In this document: positions 51,672 through 59,550 of the stretch, piece after piece
How positions within the stretch are numbered: the stretch's first letter is position 1
Layout: the number at the start of each line of letters is the position of its first letter
Source of the DNA: Brotaphodocola sp003480315
GTDB lineage: Bacteria > Bacillota > Clostridia > Lachnospirales > Lachnospiraceae
Strand: one strand, 5' to 3'
Assembly: GCF_964246085.1 (NCBI RefSeq)
Contig: NZ_CAXTPD010000007.1
Length of the DNA: 64,000 nucleotides
Made by a program: the position numbers and the translations under genes
The notes under the pieces: generated by a model
The model's database searches: none
What the model saw: only the letters and a program-made list of their open reading frames with translations
Told to the model about the DNA's origin: nothing

Positions 51672-52862
51672 CTATTCTAGCTTCTGTCCGGTTCCGGCCT
51701 CCTCTTCCACGTTCATGCTCCCGCAGATTATCCAGCCGTTACTGTTATCTAATATTTTAACATCATTTTCGATTATTTGTACCCCTTTTTCGGTTAATTT
51801 TTGTAATTTTCTTTCATGAACTGCTTTTGTAAGGTCATTTAGCTCTGTTTTCGTGCGTTTTCGTTCTACCTTCTCATACTCCCTGGCCGTAATTGCTTCG
51901 GTCCAGACCGGAAGAAAAAAATCTCCGAATAAAACGATCTGTCTGGAAACACCGGTCAGATCCCAGTTTCGTTTCCCGGCTAACGGAGGCATGGCCAGAA
52001 TATCCACTGCTCCGACCCGCAGGCGAAAGCCCCGCTGCTTCTTTCCGGTATAGCTCCGCACTGTCTGAAAGTGCGGCACCCATTCTCTGTAGATCTTCGT
52101 TGTCCGCAGACGGATATCGGCATCGGCCCGCACAAACAGAGTCCGCTCCACCTCCCCGGAATCGTTGGTGACCGGCAGCATCCCTTCTACCAGAATCTGC
52201 CCCTTTTCCACCTCATCCCCGGGCTGTACTGCCGCTTTTCCGGCCCTCACCAGGATGGAAACGACCGTTCCTGCTGTTTCAGCCACCAGGTTTCTTGGTG
52301 ATTCTTCCCGAAGGGGAATGCCATCCGCTGTCTCATTTTCCCGTATCCGGATCTGCAGCCGGGTCCCGGATACATGGGCAGATACCCAGACAATCCGGGG
52401 GCAGCGGCTTCTGAGTTCCTCCTCGATCCTGTCACAGTCCACGCCTCTTTTGGGCATTCCATAGCAGACCCCGATTTCCCGAAGCTGTCCTGTCAGCATG
52501 TCATCCGTGAAAAGAAGGTTTCCGGAGAAGCTGATATTCCAGATAAAACAGGAAAGGACAAACAACAGCAGAAAAAACGAAGCCGCCCCAACGGCAAACA
52601 GCTTTCGCTTCCGGTTCCGATATAAAAAAAAGGGCAGTCCCAGTTTTTCCTGGATGCGGACTCGCACTCCGGCTTTTTTTGCAAATGGGCGGATCCGGTA
52701 AAAATCGGGCAAGAGCAGAAAAAACTGGTATTCTTCTTTCTCACAGGCAATATTCCAAAGCAGGATTTTGCTGCTCCGGCACAGGTTGAAAAAGCGTTCC
52801 GGTGAGCGTCCTGTCAGACGTACGCGCACATATCCGGTGTAATGCTGTTTCAGCCACCGCAT
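51672..52862 (-). CDS. yqfD: Sporulation protein YqfD
   Basis: YqfD is a membrane protein expressed in the mother cell and needed for efficient engulfment and forespore development in Bacillus. The 396-residue protein has a cytoplasmic N-terminal part with KAGVRVRIQEKLGLPFFLYR, a hydrophobic segment at about 88-108, and an extracytoplasmic part with VRENETADG-like and LVAETAGTVVSILVRAGKAAVQPGDEVEKGQILVEG sequence, which looks like a biotinyl-type beta hammerhead. The start at 52862 follows GGAGG. It lies 17 bases after yqfC, the standard pair in spore formers. Confidence 0.93.
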   Translation of the reverse strand: MRWLKQHYTGYVRVRLTGRSPERFFNLCRSSKILLWNIACEKEEYQFFLLLPDFYRIRPFAKKAGVRVRIQEKLGLPFFLYRNRKRKLFAVGAASFFLLLFVLSCFIWNISFSGNLLFTDDMLTGQLREIGVCYGMPKRGVDCDRIEEELRSRCPRIVWVSAHVSGTRLQIRIRENETADGIPLREESPRNLVAETAGTVVSILVRAGKAAVQPGDEVEKGQILVEGMLPVTNDSGEVERTLFVRADADIRLRTTKIYREWVPHFQTVRSYTGKKQRGFRLRVGAVDILAMPPLAGKRNWDLTGVSRQIVLFGDFFLPVWTEAITAREYEKVERKRTKTELNDLTKAVHERKLQKLTEKGVQIIENDVKILDNSNGWIICGSMNVEEEAGTGQKLE

Positions 52863-52879
52863 ACTCTGCCTCCTCCGAT

Positions 52880-53149
52880 TCAATCACAAAATTCCATACT
52901 CCGAATCTGACCTCTGATTTTCATGGAATCACGGTCATAATATACAATATTCAGCCTGCGCCCACAGATCTGCAGTCTGCAGTTTTTGCCCTGAAGCCGG
53001 ATACAATTCTCTTCAAACAGCAGTATTTTCCGGTAATTTTCCACAGTTACACTGTGCCTTCCGGAAAAGGACAGCAGGATCTCCCCAAGCATTACATCGC
53101 CCGGAAGTTTTAGCTGTTCCGTTACAGATTGTTTCGCGTGTTCCAGCAT
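52880..53149 (-). CDS. yqfC: Sporulation protein YqfC
   Basis: A small sporulation protein, 89 residues from the ATG at 53149 behind GGGAG, the same size as Bacillus YqfC (about 93). It has the family pattern LPGDVMLGEILLSFSGRHSVTVENY near the N-terminus, where LPxDV and ENYKGI-like positions are conserved, and a C-terminal IRGQIRSMEF segment. A longer frame reaching 53203 would run through the rpsU terminator stem (53189-53216), which argues for the shorter form. It is followed by yqfD; function in Bacillus is in the mother cell, mechanism unknown. Confidence 0.92.
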   Translation of the reverse strand: MLEHAKQSVTEQLKLPGDVMLGEILLSFSGRHSVTVENYRKILLFEENCIRLQGKNCRLQICGRRLNIVYYDRDSMKIRGQIRSMEFCD

Positions 53150-53188
53150 GCCGCTGCTCCCATTGCTTTTTACATAAAAATATACGAA

Positions 53189-53216
53189 AAAATCCCTGGT
53201 CATAGACCAGGGATTT
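53189..53216 (-). terminator. Terminator of rpsU
   Basis: On the minus strand AAATCCCTGGTC, a three-base loop and GACCAGGGATTT form a perfect 12-bp stem followed by TTTCG. It lies 10 bases after the rpsU stop codon. Confidence 0.93.
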
Positions 53217-53225
53217 CGGAAATAC

Positions 53226-53402
53226 TTAATTAAATTTGCGTTTTCTTGCAGCTTCAGACTTTTTCTTGCGTCTTACGCTTGGTTTCTCGTAATGCTCTCT
53301 TTTACGAATCTCCTGCTGAATACCAGCCTTTGCGCAGTTTCTTTTGAATCTGCGTAATGCGCTGTCCAGACTCTCGTTCTCTTTAACGATAACGTTTGAC
53401 AT
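53226..53402 (-). CDS. rpsU: 30S ribosomal protein S21
   Basis: S21 is a small, basic protein of the 30S platform that helps initiation. The frame from ATG at 53400-53402 to TAA at 53226-53228 codes for 58 residues: MSNVIVKENESLDSALRRF, then RNCAKAGIQQEIRKREHYEKP and a very basic tail ending RKRKFN. The ALRRFKR motif and the ExxExPSVRRKKK pattern are typical. AGGTG lies six bases upstream, with a GGAGGGAGG a little further up. It is a single-gene unit with its own strong promoter and terminator, between alaS and yqfC. Confidence 0.97.
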   Translation of the reverse strand: MSNVIVKENESLDSALRRFKRNCAKAGIQQEIRKREHYEKPSVRRKKKSEAARKRKFN

Positions 53403-53422
53403 AGCTCACACCTAACCTCCCT

Positions 53423-53451
53423 CCAGTTGTGTACTTGTGCATAATACAACT
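53423..53451 (-). promoter_or_regulatory. Hairpin in the rpsU leader next to the ribosome site
   Basis: On the minus strand CAGTTGT pairs with ACAACTG (7 bp) around a 15-base loop, directly followed by GGAGGGAGG. It could influence access to the ribosome site or RNA stability. Only the stem is seen. Confidence 0.4.
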
Positions 53452-53478
53452 GTTTGGGTATTTTATAGCACTGGTATG

Positions 53479-53506
53479 ATTATAGCATAAAATCTCTATT
53501 CGTCAA
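53479..53506 (-). promoter_or_regulatory. rpsU promoter
   Basis: On the minus strand TTGACG (53501-53506), a 16-base spacer and a perfect TATAAT (53479-53484) preceded by TGC, giving an extended -10. This is the strongest-looking sigma-A promoter of the window, as expected for a ribosomal gene. Confidence 0.88.
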
Positions 53507-53548
53507 CTGTTTTTTTGAGTTTTTTGCGGATTTTCGTAATTTTTTGTT

Positions 53549-56191
53549 TTACCGGATCTGTTCTGCTGCAGTCTCGTATGCTTTCTCCAGGGCTGCGTCC
53601 ACGCCTGCCGGATTCTTGCCGCCTGCCTGTGCCATATTCGGACGGCCACCGCCGCCACCGCCAACCAGACCTGCGATCGCCTTGACCAGGTTGCCTGCAT
53701 GGGCACCCTTCTTCTGGGCCTCATCGGTCGCAGTTACCATCAGGTTGACCTTGTCACCCTGAACAGATGCCAGAACGATCACGCCCTCACCAAGCTTATC
53801 CTTTAACTGGTCGCCCAGACCGCGCAGTCCGTTCATATCTACGTCAGCTACCTTTGCAGCCAGAACCTTCACGCCCTTCACGTCACGTACCTGGTTCATA
53901 ACATCGCCCAGAGACTCATTGGCCAGTTTACTCTTTAATTTGTCGTTCTCAGCGTGCAGAGCCTTGATTTCCTCCAGCATGGATTCGATCTTGGCCTTTA
54001 ATTCTGCCGGAGTGGTCTTTGCTGCTTTTGCTGCCTCGGCCAGCTCCTGCTCCTGATTCTCATAGTAACGCATGAGACCTTCACCGGTCAGTGCCTCGAT
54101 TCTTCGGACACCTGCTGCGATACCTGCCTCAGAGAGGATCTTGAATGCATGAATCGCGCCAGTGTTAGCGACATGAGTACCACCGCAAAGCTCGGTAGAG
54201 AAATCGCCCATCTTAACCACACGGACCTTCTCACCATACTTTTCGCCAAACAACGCCATAGCGCCGGTCTTCTTCGCTTCATCCAGAGTCATCTCCTGTG
54301 TTACAACATCCAGATTCTCCTGGATCTTCTGATTTACCAGTTCCTCAACCTTTTTGATCTCCTCCGGAGTCATGGCAGAGAAATGGGTAAAGTCAAAACG
54401 GAGTCTGTCCGGAGTTACCAGGGAGCCGGCCTGCTCTACATGGTCACCGAGGACGCTGCGCAGTGCCTTCTGAAGCAGATGGGTTGCGCTGTGGTTCTTC
54501 TCGGTGGAACGGCGGGAGGCCTCATCTACCTTTAAGGTAACTGTCTCGCCTGCTGCCAGCATGCCGCTGGTCATGTGTCCTACATGGCCGATCTTGCCGC
54601 CCTGTAAGTGAATGGTATCCTCTACCACAAAGGTACCGTTGTTAGCTCCGGTGATCACACCGGTATCACCGCACTGTCCACCCATGGTTCCGTAGAACGG
54701 AGTCTCCTCTACGATGATGGTTCCGCGCTGGCCGTCGGTCAGGGCTTCCACGATCTCGGTATCGGTTGTCAGAACGGAAATCTCAGACTCATGCACCAGT
54801 CTGTCGTAGCCCACGAACTTAGAGGTGATCTGAGCCGGGATGGACTGGTATACGGTTACATCCGCACCCATGTAGTTGGTTGTCTTACGTGCTTTTCTTG
54901 CCTTCTCACGCTGCTCTTTCATAGCTGCCTGGAAGCCTTCCTCGTCTACGGTCAGATTCTTCTCTTCCAGGATCTCGATCGTTAAGTCTAACGGGAATCC
55001 GTAGGTATCGTACAGCTTGAAAGCATTCTCGCCGGAAAGAACGGTCTCGTTCTTTGCGGACATCTCGCTTTCCATATCTGTCAGGATCGCAAGGCCCTGG
55101 TCGATGGTCTTATTGAACTTTTCTTCCTCTTCCGCAAGAACCTTTAAGATCATAGCCTTCTTCTCTTCCAGCTCCGGATATCCGTCCTTGGAAAGCTCGA
55201 TAACTGTCTTGGAGAGCTCCGGCATAAATCTTCCCTCAATGCCAAGCAGACGTCCGTGACGTGCTGCACGGCGGATCAGACGGCGCAGAACATAGCCGCG
55301 GCCCTCGTTGGACGGCATGATGCCATCGGAGATCATGAAGGTACAGGACTTTACATGATCAGCAATGATACGCAGGGAAACATCCTTCTTGTGATCCACC
55401 TGGTACTCAGTGTGTGCCATGGCACAGACCTCATCCAGAAGTGCCTTGTTGGTATCTACGGTAAACAGGGAATCCACATCCTGGACTACAACAGCTAAAC
55501 GTTCCAGACCCATACCGGTATCGATGTTCTTCTGTTTTAACTCCGTGTAATTGCCATGGCCATCGTTCTCGAACTGGGTGAATACATTGTTCCATACCTC
55601 GATGTAACGGTCGCATTCACAGCCAACGGTACAGCCCGGCTTGCCGCAGCCGTACTTCTCACCGCGGTCATAGTAGATCTCGGAACATGGACCGCACGGA
55701 CCTGCGCCATGCTCCCAGAAGTTGTCCTCTTTGCCGAAGCGGAAGATTTTCTCTGCCGGAACACCGATCTCTTTATTCCAGATGTTAAATGCCTCATCAT
55801 CATCTAAGTAAACAGACGGATACAGACGGTCTTTTTCCAGTCCTACGACCTCAGTTAAAAACTCCCAGGACCAGTGGATTGCTTCATCTTTGAAATAATC
55901 GCCGAATGAGAAGTTGCCCAGCATCTCAAAGAAGGTGCCGTGGCGGGCAGTCTTACCGATGTTTTCGATATCACCGGTGCGGATACATTTCTGGCAGGTG
56001 GTCACACGTCTTCTCGGCGGAATCTCCTGTCCGGTGAAATAAGGCTTTAACGGTGCCATACCGGAGTTGATGAGGAGCAGGCTGTTGTCGTTGTGCGGCA
56101 CCAGGGAAAAGCTCTTCATTGCCAGATGTCCCTTGCTCTCAAAGAATTCCAGGAACATTCTTCTCAGTTCGTTTACTCCATACTTCTTCAC
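53549..56191 (-). CDS. alaS: Alanyl-tRNA synthetase
   Basis: AlaRS charges tRNA-Ala. The 880-residue protein starts with GTG behind GGAGG. The catalytic domain (1-250) begins MKKYGVNELRRMFLEFF and has the motif 2 and 3 elements of class II enzymes (GTFFEMLGNFSFGDYFK, GLERL). The editing domain carries the zinc ligands in NHSATHLL and ELCGGTHV, which hydrolyse mischarged Ser-tRNA. The C-Ala domain ends with GGGGGGRPNMAQAGG. It is preceded by a 41-residue membrane protein on the same transcript. No T-box leader is seen. Confidence 0.97.
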   Translation of the reverse strand: MKKYGVNELRRMFLEFFESKGHLAMKSFSLVPHNDNSLLLINSGMAPLKPYFTGQEIPPRRRVTTCQKCIRTGDIENIGKTARHGTFFEMLGNFSFGDYFKDEAIHWSWEFLTEVVGLEKDRLYPSVYLDDDEAFNIWNKEIGVPAEKIFRFGKEDNFWEHGAGPCGPCSEIYYDRGEKYGCGKPGCTVGCECDRYIEVWNNVFTQFENDGHGNYTELKQKNIDTGMGLERLAVVVQDVDSLFTVDTNKALLDEVCAMAHTEYQVDHKKDVSLRIIADHVKSCTFMISDGIMPSNEGRGYVLRRLIRRAARHGRLLGIEGRFMPELSKTVIELSKDGYPELEEKKAMILKVLAEEEEKFNKTIDQGLAILTDMESEMSAKNETVLSGENAFKLYDTYGFPLDLTIEILEEKNLTVDEEGFQAAMKEQREKARKARKTTNYMGADVTVYQSIPAQITSKFVGYDRLVHESEISVLTTDTEIVEALTDGQRGTIIVEETPFYGTMGGQCGDTGVITGANNGTFVVEDTIHLQGGKIGHVGHMTSGMLAAGETVTLKVDEASRRSTEKNHSATHLLQKALRSVLGDHVEQAGSLVTPDRLRFDFTHFSAMTPEEIKKVEELVNQKIQENLDVVTQEMTLDEAKKTGAMALFGEKYGEKVRVVKMGDFSTELCGGTHVANTGAIHAFKILSEAGIAAGVRRIEALTGEGLMRYYENQEQELAEAAKAAKTTPAELKAKIESMLEEIKALHAENDKLKSKLANESLGDVMNQVRDVKGVKVLAAKVADVDMNGLRGLGDQLKDKLGEGVIVLASVQGDKVNLMVTATDEAQKKGAHAGNLVKAIAGLVGGGGGGRPNMAQAGGKNPAGVDAALEKAYETAAEQIR

Positions 56192-56263
56192 TTTACTACT
56201 TCCTCCGTATTATCGCCGCTGCCCGCACTGCATGCATGCACCGGCTGGATTTTGCTGCCGTTC

Positions 56264-56389
56264 TTATGCGCGGTCAGCCTCTTTTTTGTCTCTGAACTTT
56301 TTGCCGCAAATGATTCCCGCGTACGCGAGCGCTGCAAAAATGATGGCTTTTACGGTATATCCAATCAGACTGGTTGCGATTGCTGCCAT
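56264..56389 (-). CDS. 41-residue membrane protein of unknown function upstream of alaS
   Basis: ATG at 56387-56389 with AGGAGG eight bases upstream opens a 41-codon frame that ends with TAA at 56264-56266. The product has one transmembrane segment (about residues 7-28, TSLIGYTVKAIIFAALAYAG) and a short, charged C-terminal tail (KKFRDKKEADRA). It lies between a good promoter (56438-56466) and alaS, 72 bases before the alaS start, so the two are probably co-transcribed. I do not recognise a family. The strong ribosome site, the promoter directly upstream and the membrane-plus-charged-tail layout make a real gene likely. Confidence 0.8.
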   Translation of the reverse strand: MAAIATSLIGYTVKAIIFAALAYAGIICGKKFRDKKEADRA

Positions 56390-56437
56390 AATAACTTCCT
56401 CCTTATGTTCAGAAAAATTATTTCAATTCATCTTTGT

Positions 56438-56466
56438 ATCTTACCATAGGAACCTATAATTATCAA
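56438..56466 (-). promoter_or_regulatory. Promoter for the small membrane protein and alaS
   Basis: On the minus strand TTGATA (56461-56466), a 17-base spacer and TAAGAT (56438-56443) preceded by TGG. The leader before the small gene is about 40 bases, too short for a T-box. Confidence 0.75.
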
Positions 56467-56472
56467 GTCCCC

Positions 56473-56514
56473 AAAAAGCAGGCAGAAAACTGTTTTTTCG
56501 TCTTCTGCCTGCTT
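56473..56514 (-). terminator. Terminator of the LprI-like gene
   Basis: On the minus strand AAGCAGGCAGAA pairs with TTCTGCCTGCTT around a loop, followed by TTTGG. It begins 14 bases after the stop of the gene at 56528. Confidence 0.9.
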
Positions 56515-56527
56515 CCTGCTTTCTGTT

Positions 56528-57241
56528 CTATTCCGTTTTATCAAGAACGGTTTCATACCGCCCTGCAAGATCATAAACACGTTCTCTTGTGAGATCACGC
56601 AGGGAACGGATGTATTCCAGCTTCTCCAGTGCGCTCCCACTCTGCTTCTTGGAATTGGCCACCGCAGCGCTCTCGCGGTCACGGACCCAGCTGCGCTGCT
56701 CTGTAAAGAACGCGGTCTTTTCATCTCCGGACAGCTGCTGCTCCAGAATTTCCAGGATGCTCTGCATTTTGCTTTCCCAAATCTTTCTTTCCGACTCTGC
56801 CGCAGCCTTCAGGGCGTTGGCACTGCTGTCCGCGGACACACTCCGGCGCTTCTCCGCCTGGTCATCCAGCTCGGCGAGCTGTGCCAGGATACCGGTCTTT
56901 GTACCCGGCTGCCTTTCTTCTTTTTCCATAGCAATTCTGCCGGCCGTATCTTCCGGCTCATCCGGCAGATCAGCCTGAGCCATAATCCTCGAATTTTCCG
57001 GAAACGCTTCCTCATCGGGCTCATCGGCTGTGTTCTGCATGGAAAAAGCACGTGCTGCTTCCGCTGCGGCTTCTGTTTCCACGGGTACCGCATCTGCCTG
57101 TCCTGTCACAGCTTGTTGTGCAGCCTCTCCGGAAACATACTGCATCTCGCTGTCCGCCAGATGCCGTGCGGAATAATCTGTGATTCCGATTCCTGCCACA
57201 CAGATCACTGCAATGGCTACCCAGATTCCTTTTAGCTTCAT
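56528..57241 (-). CDS. Exported protein with LprI-like (DUF1311) C-terminal domain
   Basis: The 237-residue protein has an N-terminal signal or membrane anchor (about 4-22), a long acidic low-complexity region rich in Ala and Glu (about 30-120), and a helical C-terminal domain from about 150. That domain reads like DUF1311/LprI: WESKMQSILEILEQQLSG, then TEQRSWVRDRESAA, and LRDLTRERVYDLAGRYE. LprI of mycobacteria inhibits lysozyme, but most DUF1311 proteins have no proven function. The start has only a weak ribosome site. It is a single gene with its own terminator. Confidence 0.7.
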   Translation of the reverse strand: MKLKGIWVAIAVICVAGIGITDYSARHLADSEMQYVSGEAAQQAVTGQADAVPVETEAAAEAARAFSMQNTADEPDEEAFPENSRIMAQADLPDEPEDTAGRIAMEKEERQPGTKTGILAQLAELDDQAEKRRSVSADSSANALKAAAESERKIWESKMQSILEILEQQLSGDEKTAFFTEQRSWVRDRESAAVANSKKQSGSALEKLEYIRSLRDLTRERVYDLAGRYETVLDKTE

Positions 57242-57401
57242 AAATCCATCCGTCCTGCCTATTCTGTATTGTTCCTAACAAATTCCGATCCACTGAACAT
57301 ACCATAACATAAACAGGTCTAAATGAAAATATAAGTTCAAAAGAAGTAAAGAATTGTAAGAAAGACTTAACAGTTTCCGGCAGCTGACAGTCCCGGAGCA
57401 A

Positions 57402-57884
57402 TCAGGCGTTGAGCCCTTCATCTGTGAGAAGGCTGCTCCCATCCGCCGCCGAGGTAGCCAGCTGGTCACACCGTTCATTGAGCGGATGTCCGGCATGGCC
57501 CTTCACCCAGATAAAATTCACCCGGTGGGCGGCCTTTGCTTTTAAAAGCCGCTCCCAAAGGTCAATATTTTTCACCGGACCGCTTTTTCCGCGTTTCCAG
57601 TTGTTCCTGACCCAGTTGTCGATCCAGTGCTGGTTAAACGCGTCTGTCAGATATTTGGAATCCGAGTACAGATCCACCTCGCAGGGACGGTTTAACGCCT
57701 CTAACGCCACAATGGCCGCCATCAGTTCCATCCGGTTGTTGGTGGTTTTTTTGTATCCGGCAGACAGCTCCTTTTCGTGAAGCTGTCCCTTGCTGTCCGT
57801 AAAATGCAGGACTGCACCGTATCCTCCCGGTCCGTCCGGATTCCCCCTCGCTGAACCATCGGTGTAAATCTGTACTTTTGACAT
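57402..57884 (-). CDS. rnhA: Ribonuclease HI
   Basis: RNase HI cuts the RNA strand of RNA-DNA hybrids. The 160-residue product from 57884 (AGGAG site) has the four acidic catalytic residues: Asp9 in YTDGSARGNP, Glu53 in NRMELMAA, Asp75 in YSDSKYL and Asp140 in ERCDQLA. Trp- and Lys-rich segment NWVRNNWKRGKSGPVKN at about 90-106 is the basic protrusion typical of E. coli-type RNase HI. It follows the beta-CASP nuclease gene by 13 bases. A longer upstream frame to 57965 has no site of its own. Confidence 0.96.
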   Translation of the reverse strand: MSKVQIYTDGSARGNPDGPGGYGAVLHFTDSKGQLHEKELSAGYKKTTNNRMELMAAIVALEALNRPCEVDLYSDSKYLTDAFNQHWIDNWVRNNWKRGKSGPVKNIDLWERLLKAKAAHRVNFIWVKGHAGHPLNERCDQLATSAADGSSLLTDEGLNA

Positions 57885-57897
57885 TTCTGTTATTCTC

Positions 57898-59499
57898 CTA
57901 TCTGTCCCATTTGTCACATAATGCATTGATCTGATCGGCAAATTTTGCCAGATCCTTGTTGGCACCGCCCTCGTTTCTGCGGATAACGCCCATCAGGCGC
58001 TCACCGGCAGCCAGAAGCCGTGCAAAGACACCACTGGCTTTCTTTGCCGGAGCACTCTTGGCCTGGATCGGGATACCTGCGGTTTCCCGTACCCAGACAC
58101 CCTTTATCAGGTCAAACTCAGAGCCTGAAAACGGCGCCTTGGCCGGTACACCGGTCTTTTCTGTGATGAGCTCGGCAAAGCGGTCGCAGACATCGTCATT
58201 GCCATGAACCACGAAAAACTGCTGCGGCTTCTTTTCAAAGGCCAGTGCCCAGGTCAGAAGACCATTCTGATCAGCGTGTCCGCTGATGTCGTGAAGCACC
58301 TCGATGTGGGCTTCCACATCAATGCTCTCACCAAAGAGCTTCACTTCCTTCGCACCGTCCACCAGGGCACGGCCAATGGTGCCGACAGCCTGGTATCCGG
58401 CAAAGATCACCGTACATTCCCTGCGCCACAGATTGTGCTTTAAATGATGGCGGATACGTCCTGCGTCACACATGCCGGACGCAGAGATGATAACCTTCGG
58501 CTTTGCATCAAAGTTGATGTTGATGGACTCGTCACTGGTTACGGAAAGCTTCAGACCCGGAAAGGCAATCGGGTTGATGCCTTCCTCCACGAGCTCCCTG
58601 GTTTCTTCATCGTAGCATTCTGCCTGATTTTCCTTGAACACGTGGGTAGCCTCCACCGCCAGCGGACTATCCACATAAACCTCAAAATTATCATGACCAT
58701 GGATCAGACGCTGGGCTTTGATCTGGCGGAAGTAATAAAGAAGCTCCTGGGTACGTCCTACCGCAAAGGCCGGGATCACGACATTGCCGCCCCGGTCCAG
58801 GGTTTCCTGGACGATCCGCACCAGCTCCGAAATATGATCCTTTCCCTTCTGGTGGAACCGGTCCCCGTAGGTAGACTCCATGACTGCGTAATCTGCTTCT
58901 TTCGTGTAGATCGGATCCCGGATCAGGGGCTTGTTGAAGTTGCCGATATCGCCGGAAAAGACAATTTTCTTCTCCACTCCGTCTTCCTTCATCCAGATTT
59001 CAATGGAAGCAGAGCCCAGCAGATGGCCGATATCCGTAAACCGGACAGAAACCTCATCATTTACTTCCACAATTTCATCGTAGTAATATCCTTCAAAATG
59101 CTCCAGTACCCCCAGTGCGTCGTTCATCTCGTATAATGGCGGCACTTCCGGACGTCCGGCACGTCTTGCTTTTCTGTTTTTCCATTCTGCCTCCGTCTCC
59201 TGGATATGCGCAGAATCTTTTAACATGATGTTGCAGAGGTCGCAGGTGGCGTTGGTTGCAATGACACGCCCCTTAAAGCCCCTGGCATAAATATAAGGCA
59301 GCATACCCACGTGGTCAATGTGGGCATGGGTAAGAAGCACAAACTGGATATCAGACCACGGCACCGGCGGCTCTACATTTTCATAGATGTTTATGCCCTG
59401 CTCCATGCCGCAGTCTACCAGGAATTTACTGCTTCCGACTTCCAGATAATGACAGCTTCCCGTCACCTCATGAGCTGCTCCACTGAAAACCAATCTCAT
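57898..59499 (-). CDS. Metallo-beta-lactamase/beta-CASP RNA nuclease family protein
   Basis: A 533-residue protein with the MBL fold, the beta-CASP cap and the RMMBL end. Zinc motif THAHIDHVG has His58, His60, Asp62 and His63; the ESTYGDRFH motif and the SGMCDAGRIRHHLK segment mark the beta-CASP part, and FFVVHGNDD near 430 with GHADQNGLL is typical RMMBL. The family covers CPSF-like and YSH1-type RNA processing enzymes of bacteria. The last 60 residues are basic and may bind nucleic acid. It lies between spoIVA and rnhA and starts behind AAGGAGG. The RNA target is unknown. Confidence 0.9.
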   Translation of the reverse strand: MRLVFSGAAHEVTGSCHYLEVGSSKFLVDCGMEQGINIYENVEPPVPWSDIQFVLLTHAHIDHVGMLPYIYARGFKGRVIATNATCDLCNIMLKDSAHIQETEAEWKNRKARRAGRPEVPPLYEMNDALGVLEHFEGYYYDEIVEVNDEVSVRFTDIGHLLGSASIEIWMKEDGVEKKIVFSGDIGNFNKPLIRDPIYTKEADYAVMESTYGDRFHQKGKDHISELVRIVQETLDRGGNVVIPAFAVGRTQELLYYFRQIKAQRLIHGHDNFEVYVDSPLAVEATHVFKENQAECYDEETRELVEEGINPIAFPGLKLSVTSDESININFDAKPKVIISASGMCDAGRIRHHLKHNLWRRECTVIFAGYQAVGTIGRALVDGAKEVKLFGESIDVEAHIEVLHDISGHADQNGLLTWALAFEKKPQQFFVVHGNDDVCDRFAELITEKTGVPAKAPFSGSEFDLIKGVWVRETAGIPIQAKSAPAKKASGVFARLLAAGERLMGVIRRNEGGANKDLAKFADQINALCDKWDR

Positions 59500-59550
59500 A
59501 AAGCACCCTCCTTTTGTATGTATGTGCTCTCGGAGTCCGAGGGTACATGG

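Noticed and set aside
56390..56470. T-box riboswitch in front of alaS
   Set aside because: The leader between the promoter and the first gene is only about 40 bases, and no T-box core sequence is seen.
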